Positions 38,417 through 46,327 of a stretch of DNA of 64,000 nucleotides are shown here, one piece after another. Location: the NCBI RefSeq assembly GCF_003443535.1, contig NZ_CP031946.1, positions 1,922,001 to 1,986,000 of the forward strand, written 5' to 3'. The notes below the pieces were generated by a model. That model did not search any database and was not told the origin of the DNA. It worked only from the letters and a program-made list of their open reading frames with translations. Source of the stretch: Ruegeria sp. AD91A (GTDB lineage Bacteria > Pseudomonadota > Alphaproteobacteria > Rhodobacterales > Rhodobacteraceae). The translations under genes and the position numbers were made by a program. Within the stretch, counting starts at the first letter, position 1. Every line of letters starts with the position of its first letter.

Positions 38417-38893
38417 TCACTCTCCACCTTCATCCAGCGTCGGCCCGCCCGTATCGGTCACAAGCCCAACGTTGGAAAACCCGCCCGCGTTCAGCGCACC
38501 CATAACCTGCATGACCTGAGCGTAAGGAATTGCGCCATCGGCGCGCAGGAAAACCCGGTCACTACTCCGCTCTGCGGCGATGGCCCGCAGCTTGCCAATC
38601 AACTCTTCGCGCAACACGTCAGTTGTCTGAATTTGCACACGTCCATCTGCCGTCAGAGTCACGGTCAACGGTTCTTCATTGTCACTGGGCAAAGCACTGG
38701 CAGCGGTCTTGGGCAGATCCACCGGAACACCGACGGTCAGCAATGGCGCGGCCACCATGAAGATGATCAGCAAAACCAGCATGACGTCCACAAACGGGGT
38801 CACGTTGATCTCGGCCATGGGTTGCGCGCGACCGCGACGCCGGCCGCGCCTGCGCCCGTTTCCACCCGAAGATTGCTGAACCGCCGCACCCAT
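38417..38893 (-). CDS. tolR: TolR/ExbD-family biopolymer transport protein
   Basis: Stator protein that couples proton flow to TolA. 158 residues with a basic Arg-rich N-terminus (GRRRGRRRGR), MAEINVTPFVDVMLVLLIIFMVAAPLL as the single membrane helix with its essential Asp (in FVDVML), and a periplasmic C-terminal domain. Two bases separate it from tolQ, which is in the normal order. Confidence 0.95.
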   Translation of the reverse strand: MGAAVQQSSGGNGRRRGRRRGRAQPMAEINVTPFVDVMLVLLIIFMVAAPLLTVGVPVDLPKTAASALPSDNEEPLTVTLTADGRVQIQTTDVLREELIGKLRAIAAERSSDRVFLRADGAIPYAQVMQVMGALNAGGFSNVGLVTDTGGPTLDEGGE

Positions 38894-38895
38894 TG

Positions 38896-39591
38896 TCAGC
38901 TGTCCAACTGGCGCGACAGAATGGTGGCGAATTCATCGGCAAAGGCTTCGTACCCGCCCACGATGCGGTCACAGTCTGCACTGAGCTTGTTGTAAAAAAT
39001 CACCGCCGGGATCGCCGCCAGAAGGCCCAGCCCCGTCGCCATGAGCGCCTCGGCAATACCTGGGGCCACGACCGCCAGGTTGGTATTCTGCTGCTCTGCG
39101 ATTTCGATAAAGGCATTCATAATGCCCCAGACGGTACCAAACAGGCCGATGAACGGCGCAGTCGATCCAACGGTGGCCAAGATGGGCAGACCTTTCTGCA
39201 AGGTCTCTGCCTCTTTCGCAATGGCCACATCCATGGAACGGTCTATCCGCGCGGTCGCTCCGGCAATCAATCCGCCATCATTTCGGTGCGACCTTCGCCA
39301 TTCGATCATGCCCGCTGCAAAAATCTTTTCTGAACTGCCATCCGGCTGGGTTCCGATCTGTTCGAACAACTCGTCCAAAGGGTTTCCGGACCAGAAGCTC
39401 TCGTCAAATGTCTGCGCCTCGCGACGGGCCGCGCGGTAATTGATCAGCTTCTGGATAATAATACCCCAAGACCAGATGGATGCGCCGATCAGCATCAACA
39501 TCACCAATTTGACGATAAAGGTCGCGCGGGCATACAGCCCCCACATGGAGAAATCGATCTCCTGCGCCAGCGCCAGCGTTTCAGCTTCCAT
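38896..39591 (-). CDS. tolQ: TolQ/ExbB-family biopolymer transport protein
   Basis: Motor protein partnering TolR. 231 residues with three membrane helices (about 12-35, 135-158, 168-192; GLFGTVWGIMNAFIEIA and GLGLLAAIPAVIFYN) and a MotA/TolQ/ExbB core. The start at 39591 (MEAETLALAQEI) is the only one in register with the family; the frame extends upstream without similarity. Confidence 0.95.
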   Translation of the reverse strand: MEAETLALAQEIDFSMWGLYARATFIVKLVMLMLIGASIWSWGIIIQKLINYRAARREAQTFDESFWSGNPLDELFEQIGTQPDGSSEKIFAAGMIEWRRSHRNDGGLIAGATARIDRSMDVAIAKEAETLQKGLPILATVGSTAPFIGLFGTVWGIMNAFIEIAEQQNTNLAVVAPGIAEALMATGLGLLAAIPAVIFYNKLSADCDRIVGGYEAFADEFATILSRQLDS

Positions 39592-39700
39592 GAACCTGCT
39601 CTTTGTTTTGCCTGACGGCCGTTTGTTTGGCCTTGTTTTGCCAAACGCTAACGCAGTTGGGGCTGAAATGCCAACAGAACCACCCCTGAGACGCAAATTG

Positions 39701-40084
39701 TTACATCAATGCGCGAATCTCTGCCGGAAGTCGGATCGGCCTGCCGTCCTTGTTGATGCACACAGCTGTGACCGAGGCGCGAAAAATCTCGGTCTCGCCG
39801 CGCCGGACCAGCTGCGCCATGGTCAGCCGCACACCCGAGATTTCCGTGACTTCGGTTTCGACGGTCAGTTCGTCATCGAACCTGGCAGGCGAAAGGTAAT
39901 CGGCCTCAACCCGCCGCACGACCCAAACAATGCCCTCTTCCCGCATCGCGTTCTGGTCATTGCCCAGATTGCGCACCCAATCCGAACGTGCACGTTCGAT
40001 ATACCGCAGATAGTTCGCGTGATAGACAACGCCGCCCATGTCGGTGTCTTCATAATATACGCGAACCGGGTAGATGTGTTTCAT
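39701..40084 (-). CDS. ybgC: Acyl-CoA thioesterase YbgC
   Basis: Small hot-dog fold thioesterase found with Tol-Pal in many bacteria. 127 residues with YYEDTDMGGVVYHANYLRYIERAR, the YbgC signature containing the catalytic Asp, and WVVRRVEADYLSPARFDD. Its start overlaps the preceding gene's stop (ATGA). 109 bp separate it from tolQ. Biological substrate not certain; roles in phospholipid metabolism have been proposed. Confidence 0.95.
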   Translation of the reverse strand: MKHIYPVRVYYEDTDMGGVVYHANYLRYIERARSDWVRNLGNDQNAMREEGIVWVVRRVEADYLSPARFDDELTVETEVTEISGVRLTMAQLVRRGETEIFRASVTAVCINKDGRPIRLPAEIRALM

Positions 40085-40776
40085 TGCGGTGGCTCCAACC
40101 GGGCAAACAACCTGAGCGCATGAGACGCATCCTGCGCCGCCCCTGGCAGAACCGGATCATAAGCTGACCGGATTAGCGCAGCAATGTCGGGGCGAAGGAT
40201 CGTCGTTTCACCTGCCACAGCAAGCGGAGATTGCGTTCGAAACGCAGTATCGGACCAAAGCAGGATGGTTTGCACCACCTGGCTCAGTGCCAGCGCTTCC
40301 GCCGGTACCTTGGACAACTGCTTGTCCATGCGAAGAAAAACAAAAGCCGCACGGATCGCGCCGTCCTCTTCGAACCGGAAAATGCGGTACTGGTTTGCAT
40401 CCGCTTCAACCAAGCGCTCGACCAACGGTGCCAGATCGGGAATCAGACGATCAAGATCCGGCACCTCCAGCAGCTCATGCCAATCCCGGAAGAAGAAGAT
40501 CATGCAGTTGGCACCAAGCTCGGGGTCGGTTTCGGCCATTTTGTGACCGGCCAGAGTGACAACAGCCTCGAATGCGCCCTTCACAGTGGACAGCGTCTCG
40601 TCTTCTACACCAAACACAATCGGCACGATGGGCCGCCCCCAACGCGCAAACAGAAACTCACCGCTTTCGCGCGTAAACAGTGCCTCAATCTCTTCCGGTG
40701 TCACGCCCAGCCCTTCATCTTTTCGAAAAACCTCACACGGAAAGGCATAAAATCTCTGGGCGCTGGCATCAACCAA
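40081..40776 (-). CDS. Conserved-looking protein of unknown function between ruvB and ybgC
   Basis: The frame ends in a perfect ATGA overlap with ybgC and continues on its 5' side into the end of ruvB. There is no ATG near the expected start; the best start is TTG at 40776, giving 231 residues that begin [17 protein letters not shown], with a moderate purine-rich upstream sequence. The product is soluble, acidic and Phe-rich, with no signal peptide, membrane helix or catalytic motif I recognise; it contains [20 protein letters not shown]. Extension to 40848 would only re-read ruvB in another frame. Call confidence is for the coding region; the start is uncertain. Confidence 0.7.
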   Translation of the reverse strand: MVDASAQRFYAFPCEVFRKDEGLGVTPEEIEALFTRESGEFLFARWGRPIVPIVFGVEDETLSTVKGAFEAVVTLAGHKMAETDPELGANCMIFFFRDWHELLEVPDLDRLIPDLAPLVERLVEADANQYRIFRFEEDGAIRAAFVFLRMDKQLSKVPAEALALSQVVQTILLWSDTAFRTQSPLAVAGETTILRPDIAALIRSAYDPVLPGAAQDASHALRLFARLEPPQ

Positions 40777-41788
40777 ACAGATCGCTCTGCCGCTTGGGCG
40801 CAGCCATTCCCAGATGCGTCCAGGCCTTTTGCGCCAACATACGCCCACGCGGTGTTCGCTGGATCAGGCCCTGTTGCAGCAGATAGGGTTCAATCACTTC
40901 TTCCAGCGAGTCCCGGCTTTCCGAGAGCGCCGCCGACAGCGTCTCGATCCCAACCGGCCCGCCGGCGTAGTTTTCAGCGATCAGTTTCAGATAGCGCCGG
41001 TCCGCGCCATCCAGGCCAAGATTGTCGACGCCCAAACGCGTCAAGGCACCGTCGGCCAATTCGCGCGTGATCCGCCCATCTCCTTCGACTATGGCGAAAT
41101 CCACCACCCGGCGCAGCAGGCGCCCGGCAATACGTGGTGTCCCGCGCGACCTGCGCGCAATCTCGCGCGCGCCATCATTATCGGCTGGCGCGCCCAGCTT
41201 GCGCGCGTTGCGGGTGACGATCTCGTGCAGCTCGTCAATCGTATAGAACTGAAGTCGCGTCGGAATGCCAAACCGGTCGCGCAAGGGCGTTGTCAGCAGA
41301 CCCATCCGGGTGGTCGCCCCCACAAGCGTAAAAGGTTGCAATTCGATCCGAACGGTGCGGGCGGCCGGGCCTTCACCGATCACCAGATCCAGCTCGAAGT
41401 CCTCCATTGCCGGATAAAGCACTTCTTCCACCGCCGGGTTCAGTCTGTGAATCTCGTCGATGAACAGCACATCGCGCGTCTCCAGATTGGTCAGGATCGC
41501 CGCCAGATCACCCGCCTTGGCCAGAACCGGGCCCGAGGTCATGCGGAAGTTCACCCCTAGCTCGCGTGCCATGATCTGCGCGAGGGTCGTTTTACCCAAC
41601 CCCGGAGGTCCATGAAACAACGTGTGATCCATCGCCTCGCCCCTTTGGCGCGCAGATTGGATGAAGATGCGGAGGTTGGCGCGCGCCTCAGCCTGACCGA
41701 TGAATTCGTCCAGCCCCTGCGGGCGCAGCGCGCGGTCGTTGTCCTCGGGCAGGGGCTCCGGGCGCACAGTGGGATCAGCCTCTACCAT
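40769..41788 (-). CDS. ruvB: Holliday junction branch-migration ATPase RuvB
   Basis: Hexameric AAA+ motor that with RuvA drives branch migration of Holliday junctions. 339 residues: Walker [10 protein letters not shown], Walker B FIDEIHRL, sensor-1/Arg finger regions ([18 protein letters not shown]) and a C-terminal winged-helix domain. ruvA ends four bases before its start. Part of the ruvC-ruvA-ruvB run. Confidence 0.97.
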   Translation of the reverse strand: MVEADPTVRPEPLPEDNDRALRPQGLDEFIGQAEARANLRIFIQSARQRGEAMDHTLFHGPPGLGKTTLAQIMARELGVNFRMTSGPVLAKAGDLAAILTNLETRDVLFIDEIHRLNPAVEEVLYPAMEDFELDLVIGEGPAARTVRIELQPFTLVGATTRMGLLTTPLRDRFGIPTRLQFYTIDELHEIVTRNARKLGAPADNDGAREIARRSRGTPRIAGRLLRRVVDFAIVEGDGRITRELADGALTRLGVDNLGLDGADRRYLKLIAENYAGGPVGIETLSAALSESRDSLEEVIEPYLLQQGLIQRTPRGRMLAQKAWTHLGMAAPKRQSDLFG

Positions 41789-41792
41789 TCAT

Positions 41793-42479
41793 CTAGCCTT
41801 TCGGAGCCAACAAGCGGAGCGCAGCACGAATCAGATCCGCCTCTCCCGCCTCAGGCTGACTGGCCGCCGCCTCGGCCACGGCCGCTGCTGCGTCGGACGG
41901 CCTATATCCAAGATTGGCGAGCGCCGACAACGCCCCGGCGGACGCGGCAGACGCGGCAGACGCGCCAGAAGGTGGCTTCACCGAACGTTTTGGCGCGGAC
42001 GCGGGTTCACCCGGTTCGACGACTTCAAGCTCTGGCCCATCCATAGCCTCGGTAACCGTGCCGCCCATGGCCATGACACCCGGAGCCTTGTCCTTGAGAT
42101 CTAAAACAATCCGCTGGGCCGTTTTGGGTCCGACACCTTTGGCCGCCTTGACCGCGCTCCAATCGCCCAATGCGATTGCGCGGCTGACACCGTCCGGCCC
42201 CAGTGCGCTGAGGATCGCCAGAGATACCTTCGCTCCGACCCCCTGAACCGAGCACAAAAGGCGGTGCCATTCCTTCTCGATCAATGAGAGGAAACCGTAA
42301 AGCTGCATCAGGTCTTCGCGCACGACCATGTCTGTATAGATCGAGACCGCCTCACCCACACCCGGCAACGCAGCCATGGTCCGGTCAGAACAATAGACGA
42401 GGTAGCCAACGCCACGCACATCGATCAGCACGTGATCCGCCGCGCGGTAGTCCAAGCGACCTGTCAGTTTACCAATCAT
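41793..42479 (-). CDS. ruvA: Holliday junction DNA-binding protein RuvA
   Basis: Tetrameric junction-binding subunit. 228 residues: N-terminal OB fold ([21 protein letters not shown]...), helix-hairpin-helix region ([25 protein letters not shown]), a flexible linker and C-terminal domain III that contacts RuvB. The linker contains a 9-bp repeat (41941-41967) encoding [13 protein letters not shown] residues, so its length may vary among strains. ATGA overlap with ruvC. Confidence 0.95.
   Translation of the reverse strand: MIGKLTGRLDYRAADHVLIDVRGVGYLVYCSDRTMAALPGVGEAVSIYTDMVVREDLMQLYGFLSLIEKEWHRLLCSVQGVGAKVSLAILSALGPDGVSRAIALGDWSAVKAAKGVGPKTAQRIVLDLKDKAPGVMAMGGTVTEAMDGPELEVVEPGEPASAPKRSVKPPSGASAASAASAGALSALANLGYRPSDAAAAVAEAAASQPEAGEADLIRAALRLLAPKG
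41941..41967. repeat. 9-bp tandem repeat inside ruvA linker
   Basis: GACGCGGCA occurs twice in a row followed by GACGCGCCA (one mismatch). It codes for alternating Ser/Ala residues in the flexible linker before domain III. Likely to vary in copy number without breaking the frame. Confidence 0.6.
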
Positions 42480-42973
42480 GCCCGCACCTCTTTCACACGC
42501 GCCTGTTGCGTCTTTCCGTAATAGGCATGGCAGATCGCAATCGCCAGCGCATCTGCCGCATCGGCCCCTTTCGGCAAACAGCCCGGCAATTGCAGTTTGA
42601 CCATGTGCAGCACCTGCTCTTTCTCGGCATGACCCACACCAACCACGGTCTTTTTGACGCGATTGGGTGCGTACTCTCCCACCGGCAATCCAGCCTGAGC
42701 CAGTGTCAGCAACGCCACCCCCCGCGCCTGACCCAGTTTGAGTGTGCCGGCGCCATCCTTGTTCACAAAAGTCTGTTCGATGGCGGCCTGATCCGGTTGG
42801 TAATCGGCGATGACTTCGACAATCTGGTTGTGAAGAGATAACAGCCGCTCACCCAGATCATCTCCATCCGACTTGCACAAACCATTGGCCACATGGCTCA
42901 GGCGGCTGCCATTTGATTCGATGACGCCCCATCCCAGGGTCCTAAGCCCCGGATCAATGCCCAGAATTCGCAT
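42476..42973 (-). CDS. ruvC: Holliday junction resolvase RuvC
   Basis: Endonuclease that cuts Holliday junctions processed by RuvAB. 165 residues with the first catalytic Asp D7 in [15 protein letters not shown] and the HAEKEQ / [12 protein letters not shown] region near the C-terminus. The ATG at 42973 has GAGG ten bases upstream; the longer frame to 43216 crosses the intergenic region and was rejected. First gene of the long minus-strand run. Confidence 0.96.
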   Translation of the reverse strand: MRILGIDPGLRTLGWGVIESNGSRLSHVANGLCKSDGDDLGERLLSLHNQIVEVIADYQPDQAAIEQTFVNKDGAGTLKLGQARGVALLTLAQAGLPVGEYAPNRVKKTVVGVGHAEKEQVLHMVKLQLPGCLPKGADAADALAIAICHAYYGKTQQARVKEVRA

Positions 42974-43306
42974 GTTTTGCCTCGGCCTGCTCGGGTTCTG
43001 TGATCTTTTTTCAACGCCTAGCACGAAGCGTGAACATTTTCCAAGCGAATTGACCCATGGGCTGAAAACGACAGACCTGTTCCACAGGCGACTTAACGCG
43101 CGATTTGCGACATGAGGATGTCTGAATTCGACACTGTTATGAACGCATTTTAACCAAATATTTAGGGGGATTACAGCTTCGTGAAGCGTTGCATAAAACG
43201 CATAGGACACATGCAAAAACGGAACTTGTGCAGGCGATATGGCGGCACTAGATGCCGGGCAGAACGCAAGACTGCAAAGTGAACACCAACCAGAAGGAAA
43301 CAGGAT
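42974..43306. promoter_or_regulatory. 333-bp divergent region between ruvC and the DUF1127 gene
   Basis: No gene is visible. At 43150-43164 lies TTAACCAAATATTTA, which fits the CtrA pattern TTAA-N7-TTAA with one mismatch in the second half, 143 bp before the DUF1127 start. A small perfect hairpin GCTTCGTGAAGC lies at about 43177-43188. Promoters for both genes are expected here; no clear -35/-10 pair was found. Confidence 0.4.
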
Positions 43307-43522
43307 ATGGCTGCACTGGACACAACCCGCTTCGCCTCCACTGGCTCATTCGGCCTTGCTGGCCGTATCGGCGCATTTTTCGTATCGGCCGTGAACGCTG
43401 CCGTCGAATGGAATGACGCCCGCGTTACCCGCAACGCGCTGACTGGTCTGAGCGATCGCGAACTGGAAGATATCGGCCTGTGCCGTGGCGACATCGACGC
43501 CATCGCCCAAGGTCGCCGGTAA
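43307..43522 (+). CDS. DUF1127 small protein
   Basis: A 71-residue protein with a C-terminal DUF1127 motif ([25 protein letters not shown]) and an N-terminal hydrophobic/aliphatic segment (about 13-35). DUF1127 proteins are small and often Arg-rich; some alphaproteobacterial members bind RNA and influence sRNA or mRNA stability, and others affect growth and phosphate metabolism. A good AGGA Shine-Dalgarno precedes the ATG. It is an isolated gene with its own terminator, typical for the family. Confidence 0.88.
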   Translation: MAALDTTRFASTGSFGLAGRIGAFFVSAVNAAVEWNDARVTRNALTGLSDRELEDIGLCRGDIDAIAQGRR

Positions 43523-43572
43523 TACCGACCACCACACTCATTCGCCCCTTCCTTTTCCCTAGAGGGCAAACA

Positions 43573-43606
43573 GAAACACCGCATGCCCCAGGCACGCGGT
43601 GTTTCT
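43573..43606 (+). terminator. Terminator after the DUF1127 gene
   Basis: GAAACACCGC and GCGGTGTTTC form a 10-bp stem that extends with a few more pairs around CATGCCCCAGGCAC, followed by TTCG. Lies between the DUF1127 gene and the convergent membrane-protein gene and can serve both directions. Confidence 0.7.
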
Positions 43607-43624
43607 TCGTCCGAAGACTGATAA

Positions 43625-43969
43625 TCAGTACAAAATCTTGTTGAGCTGAACCGCCAGCGCTTGCGACACCGGGTCGATCTGCATCACCCACGCACCGGCT
43701 TTCTCGACCGATGTGCCTTCGTTCAAACTATCGATCCGATATTGGTATCCGGTCGGGCCAAGGCTGGACAAAAGAAACGCTTTGAACGCCAGAACTCCCA
43801 GAAGTGTGAGCAACAGTACCCTGGCAGGCACTGCCGAGCTTACCCGCTGCGGCTTCATGACGACCAAGCCATCCCTGCGCATCGTCGCGCGATAGCCACG
43901 GCTCATCTTTTGATGCTTCTTGTTCAGGCGATTAACGCGCTGAGTGAACTCCAGTTGTTTACCCGTCAT
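43625..43969 (-). CDS. One-helix membrane protein of unknown function
   Basis: 114 residues: a strongly basic N-terminal half (RVNRLNKKHQKMSRGYRATMRRDG), one hydrophobic helix (about 48-68; VLLLTLLGVLAFKAFLLSS) and a C-terminal segment of about 45 residues that would be periplasmic. GGAGG six bases before the ATG at 43969 decides the start over the upstream TTG. No family recognised. It is a single gene between convergent DUF1127 and prmA. Confidence 0.75.
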   Translation of the reverse strand: MTGKQLEFTQRVNRLNKKHQKMSRGYRATMRRDGLVVMKPQRVSSAVPARVLLLTLLGVLAFKAFLLSSLGPTGYQYRIDSLNEGTSVEKAGAWVMQIDPVSQALAVQLNKILY

Positions 43970-44070
43970 GGCAGCCTCCAAAAACCGCCCCCCTCGACTT
44001 CAGTCAGGAAACGGTAAAAAGAGATTACGACAAAATCGTGGCAAAATTCCACAAAACTCCTGCAAATAGC

Positions 44071-44949
44071 CTAGTTTGCGCCCTGTTTCGTTAAGATTAG
44101 CGTCGTCCATTCACCAATCTCACCCCTGTGAGTTAGATTGAGTTCATTTTGAGAATAAACAGATACGACGTCATCAGCCTGTTCATTAAGGATTCCCGAC
44201 AGGATTGCATACCCGCCGGGACGCAGATTCGCCGCGATTTCCGGCGACAGGGCCACCAAGGGACCTTTGAGAATATTCGCAAAGATCAGATCGTAGGGCG
44301 CGTGCGCCTTGAGATCGGGATGATCGAACCCTGCGGCTTCAACGCATTGCACTGCACCTGCCATGCCGTTTGCTTTCAGATTGGCTTCGGCCACGTCCAC
44401 GGCCACTTCATCTATGTCGCTGGCAATGATGTCGCCGTCAAACACCCGGGCTGCGGCCATGGCCAGAACGGCGGTGCCGCAACCGATATCCGCCACCTTT
44501 GTTGCTGCAAAGCCTTCGTCCAGCAGCCTGTCAAAAGCCTTAAGGCAGCCCAACGTCGTACCATGGTGGCCGGTGCCAAAGGCCATCGCGGCCTCGATCA
44601 GTAGCGGAATACGACCTTCGGGCAGCTTATCGGCATCATGGCTGCCATAGACAAAGAAACGGCCCGCCTCGACTGGCGCCAGTTCGCGTCGCACATGTGC
44701 AACCCAGTCGGTTTCCGGCAGTTCTGAAACAACAAACGGTTTGGCGCCGAACGCGGCGGCCAGAACCGCCAATGCAGTCTCGTCCGGGGCTTCGGTGAAG
44801 TATCCGCCGACCTCCCACAGGCCAGAGTCGTCTTCGACTTCGAACACACCAACGCCCGTTGGCTCCGGCTCCAGACGTTCCATCGCCTCGCCCAGACCTT
44901 CGGCGGCTTTCTTACCTGTCAGCGTGGTCAGTGCGGTGAATGTGGGCAT
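44071..44949 (-). CDS. prmA: Ribosomal protein L11 methyltransferase PrmA
   Basis: Methylates lysines and the N-terminus of ribosomal protein L11 with SAM. 292 residues with an N-terminal substrate-recognition domain (1-95) and a Rossmann methyltransferase domain: FGTGHHGTT, VADIGCGTAVLAMAAARVF (motif I) and the NPPY-like IFANIL segment. Family-typical length and motifs. Single gene, 66 bp from the MFS transporter upstream. Confidence 0.93.
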   Translation of the reverse strand: MPTFTALTTLTGKKAAEGLGEAMERLEPEPTGVGVFEVEDDSGLWEVGGYFTEAPDETALAVLAAAFGAKPFVVSELPETDWVAHVRRELAPVEAGRFFVYGSHDADKLPEGRIPLLIEAAMAFGTGHHGTTLGCLKAFDRLLDEGFAATKVADIGCGTAVLAMAAARVFDGDIIASDIDEVAVDVAEANLKANGMAGAVQCVEAAGFDHPDLKAHAPYDLIFANILKGPLVALSPEIAANLRPGGYAILSGILNEQADDVVSVYSQNELNLTHRGEIGEWTTLILTKQGAN

Positions 44950-45015
44950 TGGGGGCTCCTGTCTCGATTAACACCGCGCCTAGGACGCCGCGACGTGAAG
45001 GTCAAGCGCTGAGGC

Positions 45016-46248
45016 CTATTCCGCGGGGGCGGGGGCGTACTTGGTCAGGATGGTTTCGTTGCCCGGCTCGGGATGACGCGGTATCAACAGGGACAGCAGT
45101 AGTGAACCGATGGCCATAGCCGTGGCCAGGCCGAACACGGCCCCCGGCGACACCACCCAAAGCAGGCCAAGCAAAGCGGGCAAAAACACCGCCGCAATAT
45201 GATTGATTGTGAAGGCCACTGCAGCGGTCGGCGCGATGTCAGCAGGGTCGGCGATTTTCTGGAAATAGGTTTTCAATGCCAAAGCCAGCGCAAACAGCAC
45301 ATGGTCGATCACGTACAGGGTCGCCGCCAACAGCACCCCCCAGCCGAACCAATAGATGCCACCATAAGCAGCGAACACGATAGCCAGGCCGGTATATTCA
45401 AAGATCAGCGTGCGCCGCTCACCAAACTTTGCCACCGCCTTTCCAAGCAATGGGGCGGCCATCATGTTGATCATCAGGTTGATCAGATACAGGCTGGTCA
45501 GTTCATGCACTTCAAATCCGAACTTCTCGACCATCATGAACCCGGCAAAGACGACAAATATCTGCCGCCGCGCACCGGCCATGAATTGCAGCGCATAATA
45601 CAGCCAGTAGCGTTTACGCAGGATCAGCTTCTTGGTCTGTGGTGTGGGCGCATCGAATTGCGGATAGGCAAACAGGCAGAACATTGCCAGCAAAGCTGTA
45701 ACACCGCCCGCAGCCATAAAGACAATGTTGTACGACAGATCAAAACGATCCCAGGTCAGTACGATCAGCCCGTACACCACCATGGTCGCCGCCGACCCCA
45801 TCGCCACCAGCCATCCCAGAATTTGCGGCGCGCGGTCCTTGGGCAACCATTGCAACTGAAGTGACTGGTTGACAGTCTCGTAGTAATGGAACCCGATCGA
45901 ACTGAATAAGGTCACAAACAGCAACCCGCCCAGACTAGGGAACCAAGCAGTCACAGCAGTTGCGACACCAAGCATCATCAACGAGATCATCGCCAGCACC
46001 TGCTCGCGGATGAAAATGATGACGGCAATCACGCCAACCGCCAGAAAACCCGGAATCTCGCGCACCGTATGCAACAGGCCGATATCAGCCCCGTCAAAGT
46101 TTGCCGCCTCAATGACGAAATTGTTCAGCAGCGCGCTCCATGCGTTGAACGCAATGGGCATGGTCAGCGCCATCATGAACAAGAGCGTGATGGGGCGGCG
46201 CCAGAACGGCAGGCTCTGGGCCTCGGAAAGCGGCATGGGATTCAGCAT
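45016..46248 (-). CDS. MFS transporter, unknown substrate
   Basis: 410-residue major facilitator superfamily protein with about 12 hydrophobic helices. Conserved features such as WLPKDRAPQILGW between helices and short cytoplasmic loops are visible. Substrate cannot be predicted. AGAGGA precedes the ATG. Between prmA and priA on the same strand. Confidence 0.85.
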   Translation of the reverse strand: MLNPMPLSEAQSLPFWRRPITLLFMMALTMPIAFNAWSALLNNFVIEAANFDGADIGLLHTVREIPGFLAVGVIAVIIFIREQVLAMISLMMLGVATAVTAWFPSLGGLLFVTLFSSIGFHYYETVNQSLQLQWLPKDRAPQILGWLVAMGSAATMVVYGLIVLTWDRFDLSYNIVFMAAGGVTALLAMFCLFAYPQFDAPTPQTKKLILRKRYWLYYALQFMAGARRQIFVVFAGFMMVEKFGFEVHELTSLYLINLMINMMAAPLLGKAVAKFGERRTLIFEYTGLAIVFAAYGGIYWFGWGVLLAATLYVIDHVLFALALALKTYFQKIADPADIAPTAAVAFTINHIAAVFLPALLGLLWVVSPGAVFGLATAMAIGSLLLSLLIPRHPEPGNETILTKYAPAPAE

Positions 46249-46327
46249 GAGGGTCCTCTACGCCCATTTCACTGCTTTGGCGAGAGGGAAGCCGTGCGCA
46301 CACAGTCACTCTGCGCAAATGCAGATG

